From NCBI RefSeq assembly GCF_000421645.1, contig NZ_ATXK01000003.1, positions 248,001 through 312,000 of the forward strand: a stretch of 64,000 bases of DNA, given 5' to 3'. The notes beneath the pieces were generated by a model. It was not told the DNA's origin. It saw only the letters and a program-made list of their open reading frames with translations, and did not search any database. The position numbers were made by a program, and so were the translations under genes. Below, one piece after another: positions 9,201 through 16,646 of this stretch. The first letter of the stretch is position 1. Every line of letters begins with the position of its first letter. This DNA comes from Aurantimonas coralicida DSM 14790. Its GTDB lineage: Bacteria; Pseudomonadota; Alphaproteobacteria; Rhizobiales; Rhizobiaceae.

Positions 9201-9486
9201 ACTTCAACTGCACAGAGGCGAAGCCCTCGGAAGCGTGCGCCTCCATCTCGTCGAGCCCTGAGAGCGACGATAGTTCGGTCTCCAGCGGCCGCACGAGCAG
9301 GCGCTCGCTGTCCTCCGGCGAGATGCCTTCCAGCACTGCGCTGACATACATCACCGGGATCGGGATGTCGGGCGAGGATTCCTTCGGGATCGCCTGATAG
9401 CCGGCGACACCGGCGATCAGCACCAGGATGAGGAACAGGAGGACCGTGCGCGACCGGTCGAAGGCGGCGTCGATGAGGGCTCTCAC
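6280..9486 (-). CDS. RND-superfamily efflux permease
   Basis: This 1068-aa inner-membrane transporter of the AcrB/HAE1-like type has twelve predicted helices and two large periplasmic loops. The GTG start (9484-9486) overlaps the stop of the fusion-protein gene (GTGA), so the two are translationally coupled. The N-terminus has the usual first helix followed by YPSVSPP-like spacing (here PKESSPDIPIPV). In helix 4 the canonical pair of proton-relay Asp residues is reduced to one: the motif reads VGMLVDGAIV, with D398 kept and Gly399 in place of the second. It works with the upstream fusion protein; an outer-membrane channel gene is not in the window. Substrates are unknown. Confidence 0.93.
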   Translation of the reverse strand: MRALIDAAFDRSRTVLLFLILVLIAGVAGYQAIPKESSPDIPIPVMYVSAVLEGISPEDSERLLVRPLETELSSLSGLDEMEAHASEGFASVQLKFEAGFDADEALTDVKDAVDRAKPNMPAEVDEPVVTEVNTSLFPILTVVLSGPIPERSLVNIAGDLKDDLEALSGVLEIDIGGEREELMEVLIDPTVFETYNLSFDELVSQISRNNRLIAAGALDTGAGRIVLKVPGLIEDAQDVLDLPIKVDGSTVLTFKDVAIARRTFEDPEGFARIDGEPSLALEVKKRSGANIIETVDAVREVVARQKEAWPETVSVRYLQDESEQVKTMLGDLENNVISAIVLVMIVIVAALGFRTSVLVGLSIPGSFLAGIAILWLAGYTMNIIVLFSLILVVGMLVDGAIVTTELADRRLLEGASPRDAYRQAAKRMAWPIIASTVTTLAVFLPLLFWSGIVGEFMKFLPITVMITLAASLFMALVFIPVLGGMIGKAQPMPARQRAAIEAAETGDMSQIGGWTGTYLRVLRSAVKAPFATLVIATVLLVGAFYGYSQHGKGVEFFPSIEPEFAQVQIRARDNFSIFERDALVRRVENRLLGMEEVQTVYARTLSEGGARQVGADVIGTVQLELDEWDERRKATAIFDDIRARVADIPGITVQVQQEQNGPASGKPVNLKLLGPSLDTLADGIATARGLMEEIGGFTNVTDTRPLPGVEWQLQVNREEAARYGADVSLLGQAVRLLTAGIEVSNYRPEDAGGDGEVPIRVRFPAGDRTLERLQDLRIPTAQGLVPIRNFVSFKPAPKVGTIIRIDQRRVMAVEADVAEGLLVNDQIVALRQALEQASLPPGVDFRFGGEAEDQAEAMSFLAGAFGAAIFLMFLVLVTQFNSIYQAILVMSAIVFSTAGVFYGLLLTGRPFGVVMGGIGVIALAGIVVNNNIVLIDTYNDLRRSGQPPLEALLRTGAQRLRPVFLTSITTVLGLMPMVIGVNIDFIHRTMAFGAPSTQWWTELSSAIAGGLTFATVLTLVLTPAMLMLGECLVAWFKRKRGENVPSPLIGDPLAKHATPPASAAPAPA

Positions 9487-11036
9487 TGGCCCGTTTCCGC
9501 GGCGTCGTCGAGAAGCAGGGCGCCCGCCAGCGCCGGCGTCACCTCGCCGGTCACCTCCATGCCGTTGTCGCGCTGATAGGCGCGGATCGCCGAACGGGTC
9601 GATGCGCCGAGAACGCCATCCACGGTGCCGGGCGAATAGCCGAGCGTCTCCAGCCGCTGCTGCAGCGCCCGCACCGGGAGGGCCTCCAGCGACGCTTCGA
9701 TCTCGGCGGCGGTCTGCGGGGCGATTGCGGCGGTCTCCGTGCTCTCGTCGGTGGTCGCGGTCTCCGGCATGTCCGCGTCGGCATCGCCCTGCGCTACGAT
9801 CCCGCCGTTGCCCTCTCCCTGTTCGCTCACCGTCTCGCCGACGATGTCGGGTGCCGGTTCGGGAAGCTCCACCTGCGGATCCGCCGCCGTCTCCGGCTCG
9901 CCCGACTTACCCGGTTCGGGCGCCACGACGCGCACGGTCTCGCCGGCCGCGACGAAGCCCTGGCCCACCGAGATGATGCGCAGCTCTTCGGGCAGTCCGC
10001 TCACCCAGATGCCGTCTGTCTCGGCGCGCACCAGTTCGATCGGGTGGAAGCTGACGACGTCGCCTTCGCCGACCGCCTTGACGCCGAGCGTGCCGTCCGG
10101 GCCGAGCGCCAGGAGGGCCGCGGAGATGAAATGCGCCGGCGTCTCGCCGGTGGGGATGCGGACCTGCGCCGAAATGCCGGCCGGGATGTCGCGGTCGGGA
10201 TTTTCGACCACGACCTCCACCGGGAAGGTCCTGGTGGCGGTATCGGCATTGGCCGCGATGTAGCGCACCATGCCCTCGCGCGCCTCGCCGGTGATGAAGG
10301 TGACGGCGGCCGGCTGGCCGACCCGGACCTTGCCGACATTCTGCTGGGCGATCTGGACGTCGACGGTCAGGGGATCGATGTCGATCTGCTGGCCGATCTC
10401 GGCGCTGGCGGCGACGAACTCGCCGAGATCGAGGTCGAAGGCGTCGAGCACGCCGGTGATCGGCGCGCGGATCTCGGTATCGCCGGTGGTCTGCCGGATC
10501 GCCGCCAGTGCTGCCTTGGCGCTGGCGAGTTCGGCCTGCGCGGCCTCGACTTCGGCGGCGGTCGAATAGCCGCGATCGGCCAGGCCCGAGACGCGGTCGT
10601 ACTCGCCCTGACGGCGCGACAGCTCGGCCTCGGCCTGGGCGACCTGGGCGCTGCGATCGTCGAGCGCGATCCGGGCGATCAGCGTGCCTTCCTCAAGGAA
10701 ATCGCCCTTGGCGACGAGCACCTCTTCCACCGTGCCGCCGACCTTGGCGCGCACCGGAGTGATGCGGTCGGGCGAGACCTGACCCTCGGCGGCGACGAAC
10801 TGGGTCACCGCCTTGGCGGTCGAGGCGAAGGCCTCGACGGTAAAGGGCTGCTGCTGGCGCGCCTGCGGCGCCGTGGCGGTCTCCTCGGCAGGGTAGAGAT
10901 AGCCCGAGCCCATCCACGCCACGAGGGCGAGAACGAAGAGGGTCGCCAGCCAGCCGGCATAGGACCTCGGTTCCCTGGCGGGGGGCGCGGTGTCGGCAGC
11001 CGGTGTCTGCGTCCGGTTTTCGTCGGTGCTGGTCAT
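9483..11036 (-). CDS. RND membrane fusion protein with C-terminal peptidoglycan-binding domain
   Basis: This 517-aa adaptor starts at ATG 11036 inside an ATGA overlap with the regulator gene; the frame runs further upstream but only as a shadow of that gene. There is one N-terminal membrane anchor (WLATLFVLALVAWMGSGYL, about residues 28-46), then the barrel/lipoyl/hairpin architecture (VRAKVGGTVEEVLVAKGD, a heptad hairpin rich in A, E and Q, then APITGVLDAFDL). After the fusion-protein body comes an acidic linker and, at about residues 455-505, a PG_binding_1-type fold with LQQRLETLGYSPGTVDGVLG and TRSAIRAYQ. The added wall-binding domain is unusual for RND adaptors. Confidence 0.9.
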   Translation of the reverse strand: MTSTDENRTQTPAADTAPPAREPRSYAGWLATLFVLALVAWMGSGYLYPAEETATAPQARQQQPFTVEAFASTAKAVTQFVAAEGQVSPDRITPVRAKVGGTVEEVLVAKGDFLEEGTLIARIALDDRSAQVAQAEAELSRRQGEYDRVSGLADRGYSTAAEVEAAQAELASAKAALAAIRQTTGDTEIRAPITGVLDAFDLDLGEFVAASAEIGQQIDIDPLTVDVQIAQQNVGKVRVGQPAAVTFITGEAREGMVRYIAANADTATRTFPVEVVVENPDRDIPAGISAQVRIPTGETPAHFISAALLALGPDGTLGVKAVGEGDVVSFHPIELVRAETDGIWVSGLPEELRIISVGQGFVAAGETVRVVAPEPGKSGEPETAADPQVELPEPAPDIVGETVSEQGEGNGGIVAQGDADADMPETATTDESTETAAIAPQTAAEIEASLEALPVRALQQRLETLGYSPGTVDGVLGASTRSAIRAYQRDNGMEVTGEVTPALAGALLLDDAAETGQ

Positions 11037-11551
11037 CGGTCGTCCGGGGTTTGCGCGGGCACAGGCTGATCGGCGAGGCGCGCGGCGATGTCGGCAAAGG
11101 CGGAGACCGACGTTTCGAAGAACTGGCGTGCTTCGTCGAGCCGGGCGCGCTCGACAGCGGCGTCGCCGGGCAGGGCGTCGGCGGTCTGGGCAAGGGTCGC
11201 GAGCATGTCCTGCATCCGCGCGATGATGCCGCGCATCATGTTCGCATAAGGGCGCTCGGCGAGGCGGAAGAAGTCCTGGCGCTCGCCCGGCACGGCCATC
11301 CGCTCGATCAGGCCCTTGCTCTCGAGGAGCCGGGCATTGGTCGAGATCGAACCGCGGCTGACGCCGAGCGTTTCGGCCAGCGCGCCGAAGCTCACCGGTT
11401 CGGGCGCAAGGATCAGATAGCCGAACAGACGGCCCGCGATCCGCGGCAGGCCTTCCACTTCGAGATGGTGTCCCATGCGGTCGACGAAATGCGCGCGCAC
11501 GGCGCTGCCGTCGTCGGCCGGGACGGACTGGGGATCGAGGACGATGTTCAT
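11033..11551 (-). CDS. MarR/GbsR-family transcriptional regulator
   Basis: This 172-aa winged-helix protein has ATG at 11551. The DNA-binding block FGALAETLGVSRGSISTNARLLESKGLIERM (about residues 55-85) is a MarR/GbsR-type helix-turn-helix and wing. The helical C-terminus would form the dimer. It is the first gene of the operon with the fusion protein and pump and overlaps the fusion-protein start. Two inverted repeats lie directly upstream, so it probably represses its own operon and releases it when a pump substrate is present. The autoregulation is inference. Confidence 0.85.
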   Translation of the reverse strand: MNIVLDPQSVPADDGSAVRAHFVDRMGHHLEVEGLPRIAGRLFGYLILAPEPVSFGALAETLGVSRGSISTNARLLESKGLIERMAVPGERQDFFRLAERPYANMMRGIIARMQDMLATLAQTADALPGDAAVERARLDEARQFFETSVSAFADIAARLADQPVPAQTPDDR

Positions 11552-11575
11552 CCGGCGCAGATACGTGCGCCGGGC

Positions 11576-11624
11576 CGTTCAATCAAGACTGAACGAAGAC
11601 AAATCGTTCAGCTACGGCTGAATG
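11576..11624. promoter_or_regulatory. Twin inverted-repeat operators upstream of the MarR/RND operon
   Basis: Two related dyads lie 25 bp upstream of the regulator start. The first (11576-11595) has arms CGTTCA and TGAACG with an 8-bp centre. The second (11605-11624) has arms TTCAGC and GCTGAA with a 4-bp centre. Their starts are 29 bp apart, close to three helical turns, which fits two regulator dimers on one face of the DNA. A promoter must overlap this region because the upstream gene fliI ends at 11642. Confidence 0.7.
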
Positions 11625-11641
11625 TCACAGACGGGGGCCGA

Positions 11642-13015
11642 TCAGCCGGCGGCGGGCTTGCCCGGCCCCGCGGGGACGACCGGAGCGGGCGGCTGGAAGC
11701 TCTTCTTCAGCCGCGCGCTCAGATCCTCGAAGGGCTGCTTGCAGGGCCCTTCCTCCGGATGTTGGACGAGATGTTCGTAGACATGCGGCACCAGATCGAC
11801 GGCCTGGTCCAGCGTCTGGTCGCTGCCCCGCTGATAGCCGCCGAGGAGACGCAGATCCCGCGTGTCCTCGTAGCGCGAGATCATGCTGCGCAGGCGGCTG
11901 ACCAGCTCGCGCTCCTGCGGGTTCCAGGCCCGGTCGGCGAGGCGCGAGATGGATTTCAGGACGTCCACAGCCGGGAAACGGCCCTGTTCGGCGATCGCGC
12001 GGTCCAGCACGATATGGCCGTCCAGCGTACCGCGGATGGCGTCGGCAATGGGATCGTTGTGATCGTCGCCATCGACCAGCACCGAGAAGATGCCGGTGAT
12101 CGAGCCGGAGCCTTCGAGCCCCGGTCCGGCACGCTCCAGGAGCTGCGGCAGTTCGGAGAAGACGCTCGGCGGATAGCCGCGCGCGACCGGCGGCTCGCCG
12201 GCCGCAAGGGCCACGTCCCGGGCGGCATGGGCAAGGCGGGTAACGCTGTCGACGATCAACAGCACGCTGTCGCCCCGGTCGCGGAAATATTCGGCGACGC
12301 TGGTGGCGGTGCGCGGTGCCAGGCGCCGCATCATCGGGCTCTCGTCGCCGGTGGCGACGATGGTGACGACCTTGGACAGATTGCCGGCCATGGTCTCTTC
12401 GAGGAACTCGCGCACTTCGCGGCCACGCTCGCCGACGAGGGCGACCACCACGGTGTCGAAGCCCTTGGCGCGCGCCAGCATGCTCATCAGCGTCGACTTG
12501 CCGACGCCGGAGCCGGCGAAGATGCCGATGCGCTGGCCGCGGACGAGCGGCGTGAAGATGTCGAGGGCGCGCACGCCCGTGGCGACGGGCTTGCCGGTGC
12601 GGCCACGCTGCATGGCGGGAAGCGGCGGCGCGTCGGCGCGGCGCGGATCGTCGCCTTCCGTTACCGGTCCCTTGCCGTCGGTCGGCCGGCCGAAGGCGTC
12701 GAGAACGCGGCCTTTCCAGCTGCGCGAGGGCGAGACCATGAAGGGCCCGATCTGACGGGCCGGCGCCTTGACGCCGCGCACGAAGCGGTTGGCGAAGGGT
12801 TTGACGGTCAGGCTGCCCTGCTCGATGCGCACCACTTCGCCGATGGCGTCGCCATCATCGCCCGGGCAGGCAATGCGATCGCCCAGCCGCACGAAGGGCG
12901 AGAGGCCCGCGACGCGGAAGGCCTGCGGCGACACGTCGATGATGTGGCCGGTGATCGACAGGCAATGATCGTCGAGCCGGGTCTGGCCGGAACCGGAGGT
13001 CGGCGCAGCCGTCAC
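11642..13015 (-). CDS. fliI: Flagellar export ATPase FliI
   Basis: This 457-aa hexameric ATPase energises the flagellar type III export apparatus at the cytoplasmic face of the base. Walker A is AGSGVGKST (residues 167-175). Walker B lies in SVLLIVDSVTRLAHA, and the F1-beta-like blocks GERGREV and GYPPSVFSELP follow. Start is GTG 13015, overlapping the flgF stop (GTGA). No fliJ gene is seen next to it. It is the last gene of the leftward orf-flgF-fliI unit. Confidence 0.96.
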   Translation of the reverse strand: MTAAPTSGSGQTRLDDHCLSITGHIIDVSPQAFRVAGLSPFVRLGDRIACPGDDGDAIGEVVRIEQGSLTVKPFANRFVRGVKAPARQIGPFMVSPSRSWKGRVLDAFGRPTDGKGPVTEGDDPRRADAPPLPAMQRGRTGKPVATGVRALDIFTPLVRGQRIGIFAGSGVGKSTLMSMLARAKGFDTVVVALVGERGREVREFLEETMAGNLSKVVTIVATGDESPMMRRLAPRTATSVAEYFRDRGDSVLLIVDSVTRLAHAARDVALAAGEPPVARGYPPSVFSELPQLLERAGPGLEGSGSITGIFSVLVDGDDHNDPIADAIRGTLDGHIVLDRAIAEQGRFPAVDVLKSISRLADRAWNPQERELVSRLRSMISRYEDTRDLRLLGGYQRGSDQTLDQAVDLVPHVYEHLVQHPEEGPCKQPFEDLSARLKKSFQPPAPVVPAGPGKPAAG

Positions 13016-13737
13016 GAGTTCGTCCCGAGCGTCTTGACCGCGTCATCCAGCGTGCGCTCCGAGCTCTGCACGAGGTTGGACGCGTTCTCGAAGGCGCGCT
13101 GTAGCGAGATCAGCCGGCTGATCTCGAGCATCGGATTGACGTTCGAGCCTTCCTGGAAGCCCTGAATCACACCGACATCGGCGAATTCGACGATCGGCAC
13201 GGCGGCGCGATCCGGGATCAGGCCGGAATTCTCGAAGCGCGTCAGCTTGGCGCCGGCCGGCAGCTGGAACAGGCCGACAGCACCCGCCTGGGCGCCGTTC
13301 TGGGTGATCATGCCGTCGCGGGTGATGGTCACCGGGCCGGCATTCGGATCGACCTGCAGCGGCGCGCCGCCGACATCGACGAGCGGATAGCCGCTGATCG
13401 TCTCGACCATGCCCTGGGCATTGATCCGCATGCGGCCGTCGCGGGTGTAGACCGGCCCGTTCGGCCCCTGGAAGGCGAAGAAGGCATCGCCGTCCACGGC
13501 CATGTCCAGCGGGTTGCCGGTCTGGGTCATCTCGCCGGAGCGGGTGGAGAAATAGGTGGTGCCCTCGGAGGCGAAGGAGACCGGCTCGGGCGCGCTGAGC
13601 GAGATCAGCTCCTCGAACTTGATCTCCTCGGCGCGAAAGCCCGTCGTGCGCGAATTGGCGACGTTGTGGGCAATGGTGTCGAGGCGCTTCGACATGGCGA
13701 GCTGCGCCGACAGGGCGACTGGAAGAGCAGTTTCCAT
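13012..13737 (-). CDS. flgF: Flagellar basal-body rod protein FlgF
   Basis: This 241-aa proximal rod subunit is exported through the flagellar type III system. The N-terminal helix with LDTIAHNVANSRTTGFR matches the rod/hook consensus (ANNxANxxTxGF). The C-terminus shows the second consensus block, with GFQEGSNVNPMLEISRLISLQRAFE. No strong Shine-Dalgarno precedes ATG 13737. A small ORF with a good ribosome site stops only two bases upstream, so coupling is likely. Confidence 0.95.
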   Translation of the reverse strand: METALPVALSAQLAMSKRLDTIAHNVANSRTTGFRAEEIKFEELISLSAPEPVSFASEGTTYFSTRSGEMTQTGNPLDMAVDGDAFFAFQGPNGPVYTRDGRMRINAQGMVETISGYPLVDVGGAPLQVDPNAGPVTITRDGMITQNGAQAGAVGLFQLPAGAKLTRFENSGLIPDRAAVPIVEFADVGVIQGFQEGSNVNPMLEISRLISLQRAFENASNLVQSSERTLDDAVKTLGTNS

Positions 13738-13739
13738 CG

Positions 13740-13904
13740 TCAGATATCCCGACTGTCTTGGAGGAGACCGGAAGTGGCGGCCGAACCGGCGGACAGGGCC
13801 GACCGGTCAAGAACGCGCTCGATGCGGGCCCGTCCCGCCATGCGGACGATGGCACCGGCCATATCGCGGCGCTTGAGGGTCGATCGGTTGGTTGCGGCCG
13901 GCAT
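13740..13904 (-). CDS. Small 54-aa protein upstream of flgF (unknown)
   Basis: ATG 13904 lies six bases behind a GGAGG, and the frame ends in TGA at 13740-13742, two bases before the flgF start. The translation begins MPAATNRSTLKRRDMAGA and contains IVRMAGRARIERVLDRSALSAG; it is basic and has no signal or membrane segment. Roughly three quarters of third codon positions are G or C, as in neighbouring genes. It could be a real small flagellar protein or a leader that delivers ribosomes to flgF, which has no good ribosome site of its own. I do not recognise a family. Confidence 0.5.
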   Translation of the reverse strand: MPAATNRSTLKRRDMAGAIVRMAGRARIERVLDRSALSAGSAATSGLLQDSRDI

Positions 13905-13951
13905 ACGGGCCTCCGGTAGAAGAATGTATGCGGTGAAAATCCGGGCTCACC

Positions 13952-13957
13952 CTTGCG
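13952..13957 (-). promoter_or_regulatory. CGCAAG flagellar element upstream of orf-flgF-fliI
   Basis: On the minus strand the sequence reads GGCGCAAGGGTGAGCCCGG, 48 bp before the small-ORF start. It matches the CGCAAG core found ahead of flgB, mcp, fliF, ftcR, flgE and flaF, and is closest to the flaF copy (CGCAAGGGT). It lies in the divergent region shared with motA. Confidence 0.5.
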
Positions 13958-14084
13958 CCAGCCTGTCGCCACGCGCCGTTCAAGCCCGATCCGGCCGCCA
14001 GCGCCGCCGAATGGGTGCGAGGGCAAGGCTCGCACAAGCGGTACTTCCTACCGGTGGTCTGCAACATTCGCATTCGGGGGCCGC

Positions 14085-14942
14085 ATGGGCATTGTAGTCG
14101 GACTGATCGTCACCTTGAGCTGCCTTCTCGGCGGCTTCGTCGCCATGGGTGGCCATCTCGGCGTTCTCGTGCAGCCGTTCGAGTACGTCATCATTCTCGG
14201 GTCTTCGATCGGAACCTTCCTGGTCGCCAACCCCACCAAGGTGGTCAAGGACACCGGCAAGGCGGTCAAGGAAGCCTTCGCCAACAAGGTGCCCACGCAG
14301 AACGACTATCTGAAGGTGCTGGCCCTCCTGCACCAGCTGATGCGCGAGATGCGCTCCAAGTCGCGCGGCGAGGTCGAGGCGCATATCGACGAGCCGAAGG
14401 AGTCGCCGATCTTCCAGGCCTATCCGGAGCTGATGAAGGACGAGTCGCTCGTCCACTTCATCTGCGACTATTGCCGCCTCATCATCATCGGCAACGCTCG
14501 TCCGCACGAGATCGAGGCGCTGATGGAAGAAGAGATCCAGACGATCTCCTCGGATCGGCTCAAGCCCAAGCACGCCCTCCAGGACATGGCCGACGGCCTG
14601 CCGGCACTGGGCATCGTCGCCGCCGTTCTCGGCGTCATCAAGGCCATGGGCGCGCTCGACCAGTCGCCGGAAGTGCTCGGTCACCTGATCGGCGCCGCCC
14701 TCGTCGGCACCTTCGCCGGCATCTTCTTCTCCTATGGCGTGGTCGGCCCGGTCGCCACCAAGGTGAAGTCGGTGCGCGAGAAGAACATCCGCGTCTTCGT
14801 CATCGTGCGCTCCACCCTGATCGCCTACATGAACGGCGCCATCCCGCAGGTCGCCCTCGAATACGGCCGCAAGACCATCTCTGCCTACGACCGCCCGTCC
14901 ATCGACCAGGTCGAGACCGAGACCATCGGCGGTGGAGCCTGA
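14085..14942 (+). CDS. motA: Flagellar motor stator protein MotA
   Basis: This 285-aa inner-membrane stator subunit pairs with MotB and conducts protons to drive rotation. Start ATG 14085 gives the usual MotA N-terminus ([18 protein letters not shown]). Helices 1-2 lie near residues 1-50, a cytoplasmic domain follows, and helices 3-4 carry [20 protein letters not shown] and the later [17 protein letters not shown]. The earlier in-frame extension to 13953 lacks motor features. It heads the motA-fliM-orf-fliN-fliG unit; motB lies 33 kb away with motC. Confidence 0.96.
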   Translation: MGIVVGLIVTLSCLLGGFVAMGGHLGVLVQPFEYVIILGSSIGTFLVANPTKVVKDTGKAVKEAFANKVPTQNDYLKVLALLHQLMREMRSKSRGEVEAHIDEPKESPIFQAYPELMKDESLVHFICDYCRLIIIGNARPHEIEALMEEEIQTISSDRLKPKHALQDMADGLPALGIVAAVLGVIKAMGALDQSPEVLGHLIGAALVGTFAGIFFSYGVVGPVATKVKSVREKNIRVFVIVRSTLIAYMNGAIPQVALEYGRKTISAYDRPSIDQVETETIGGGA

Positions 14943-14946
14943 TCCG

Positions 14947-15882
14947 ATGAGCCAGACCGAACAGATCAGCGGAGCGGATGTCGGCGAACGCCTTCGCAAT
15001 GCCGCCGAATTTGAACCCCGGCGCCTGCCGCGCCTCAAGCACATGGCCGAGACCTGGGCCGCCTCGGCCGCAACCAAGATCTCCGCGATCGCCGGCGCGA
15101 GCCTCGACCTGACGCTTCGCGAGGTGGAGTCGGATTTCGGTCCCGAGCTCGACGAGGCCGAAGACGACGGCACCATGTATGCGCCATTGTCTTCGCCGCG
15201 TTTTCGCAGCCCCGGCTATGCGATGCTCGACCACGAGGCGCTGGAGGCCCTGATCTCCGCGCTCTTCGCCGCCGAGCCGTCACCGCCGGGAACCCCGCCG
15301 CGCACGCCGACAGATCTCGACCGCAGCATCGTCAAGCTGGGGCTGGCGACCATCGCCGACTCCGCATTGTCGGTGTTCGAGATGATCGGCGAGTTGCGTC
15401 TGTCGGTGGGCAACATCATCAACGCGGCCGAACTCGGCGAGCAGCTGGCCGGCGAGACCGACCGGTTCATCCTGTTCCGCTTCGATCTGACGGTCGCCTC
15501 GCTGTCGACGACCATCACCTTCGCGCTGCCGGGCGCGCTCTTTGCGCCGCATCTCCGCTTCCTGCGCGAGCCGCCGAAGATGCCGCCGCCGGATCGCGAG
15601 GAAAGCTGGTCGAACGCCATCAAGGAAAGCTTCGCCAAGAGCGATCTTCGTCTCAGTGCCATCGTCACCAAGAAAAAGATCGACCTGGGAACGATCGCCG
15701 GCTTTGCCGTTGGCGACACCATTCCGCTGGATGTCAGCGCCAACAGCCTGATCGCCATCGAATGCGAGGACCAGCCGCTGTTCCGCGCCCATATGGGCCG
15801 GTCGCGCGATTCCTACGTCGTCCGCATCGAAGAGCGCATCGACCCCGCCGAGGAGTTTATTGATGATATCCTATCTGCTTGA
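14947..15882 (+). CDS. fliM: Flagellar motor switch protein FliM
   Basis: This 311-aa C-ring protein starts at ATG 14947, four bases after motA, with GGTGGAG at a suitable distance. The C-terminal SpoA-like domain (about residues 235-305: IDLGTIAGFAVGDTIPLDVS and FRAHMGRSRDSYVVRIEE) contacts FliN. The middle region is weakly conserved, as in other rhizobial FliM proteins. The usual N-terminal CheY-P binding motif (LSQxEIDALL) is not evident; the protein begins MSQTEQISGADVGERL. The assignment rests on the C-terminus and operon position. Confidence 0.88.
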   Translation: MSQTEQISGADVGERLRNAAEFEPRRLPRLKHMAETWAASAATKISAIAGASLDLTLREVESDFGPELDEAEDDGTMYAPLSSPRFRSPGYAMLDHEALEALISALFAAEPSPPGTPPRTPTDLDRSIVKLGLATIADSALSVFEMIGELRLSVGNIINAAELGEQLAGETDRFILFRFDLTVASLSTTITFALPGALFAPHLRFLREPPKMPPPDREESWSNAIKESFAKSDLRLSAIVTKKKIDLGTIAGFAVGDTIPLDVSANSLIAIECEDQPLFRAHMGRSRDSYVVRIEERIDPAEEFIDDILSA

Positions 15883-16237
15883 TTTCGCTCTCGTCGTGGC
15901 GCTGGTCGTGACGGCGTTCCGCTGCACCCGCATGCAGCGCGAGCTGCGGACCCTGCGCTCCTCGGAAAGCGCGCTCTCCGCCTCGCTGGCGCAGGCCGAT
16001 GCCTCGATCACCCGCGCCGCCGAAGTGGTGGTCGGGCTGAAGCACGAGGGCGTCGAGACGCTGCACCGCCTGGAATTCCGGATCGCCGAAGCCGACGACG
16101 CCACCGACCGGCTCGAGCGGCTGGTCGCCGAGGCGGACGCGCTGCCGCGCCGTGCGGAGGCCGGCCGCGTCCATCGCGTCCTGCCGCCGGCAGGCGAATG
16201 GACCGATCGCAGGCTTCACGCCAGTCTGGCCGGCTAA
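15863..16237 (+). CDS. Small membrane-anchored coiled-coil flagellar operon protein
   Basis: This 124-aa protein starts at ATG 15863 with AGGAG seven bases before it, overlapping the end of fliM. One N-terminal membrane helix (MISYLLDFALVVALVVTAF) is followed by a long charged helical region (MQRELRTLRSSESALSASLAQAD to RLERLVAEADALPRR) likely to form a coiled coil on the cytoplasmic side. An ORF of this kind sits between fliM and fliN in several alphaproteobacteria (DUF6468-like in my memory). The role is unknown; a motor accessory function is inferred from position only. Confidence 0.8.
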   Translation: MISYLLDFALVVALVVTAFRCTRMQRELRTLRSSESALSASLAQADASITRAAEVVVGLKHEGVETLHRLEFRIAEADDATDRLERLVAEADALPRRAEAGRVHRVLPPAGEWTDRRLHASLAG

Positions 16238-16311
16238 ATCGGATTGATCACTCCCGTGTGACACGGCCCCCGCATGATGCGGACGGCTGAAGACCCAAGG
16301 ACGAAAACGCC

Positions 16312-16641
16312 ATGACCGACGACAACTTCGCCACCAGCAGCGCTGACCTGGGCACCGGCCGGATGGATCTGGACCTGGTGAAGGATCTGCAGGTCACGAT
16401 GCACATCGTGCTCGGCTCGACCAGCATGACCGTCGCCGAAGTGCTCGACCTGGGTCGCGGTGCCGTGGTCAAGCTGGAGAGCAAGGTCGGCGACCCGGTC
16501 GACGTGATCATCAACGGTCGTGTCATCGCCCGCGGCGAGATCGTCGTCCTCGACAATGACGAGCAGCGCTTCGGCGTCACCCTCACCGAGGTCGCCAAGC
16601 CGGGCGCGCGCATTGCCGCCAAGAACCAGCGGGCAGCCTGA
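16312..16641 (+). CDS. fliN: Flagellar motor switch protein FliN
   Basis: This 109-aa C-ring protein has a nearly complete SpoA domain: DLVKDLQVTMHIVLGSTSMTVAEVLDLGRGAVVKLE followed by VDVIINGRVIARGEIVVLDNDEQRFGVTLTE. It forms the lower C-ring with FliM and helps dock the export ATPase complex. AAGGACG precedes ATG 16312. It lies six bases before fliG. Confidence 0.95.
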   Translation: MTDDNFATSSADLGTGRMDLDLVKDLQVTMHIVLGSTSMTVAEVLDLGRGAVVKLESKVGDPVDVIINGRVIARGEIVVLDNDEQRFGVTLTEVAKPGARIAAKNQRAA

Positions 16642-16646
16642 CGATC

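Noticed and set aside
11003-13165. 720-codon plus-strand frame across fliI, flgF and the regulator gene
   Set aside because: fliI and flgF on the minus strand are certain. The plus-strand translation has no recognisable domain and is a GC-driven shadow.
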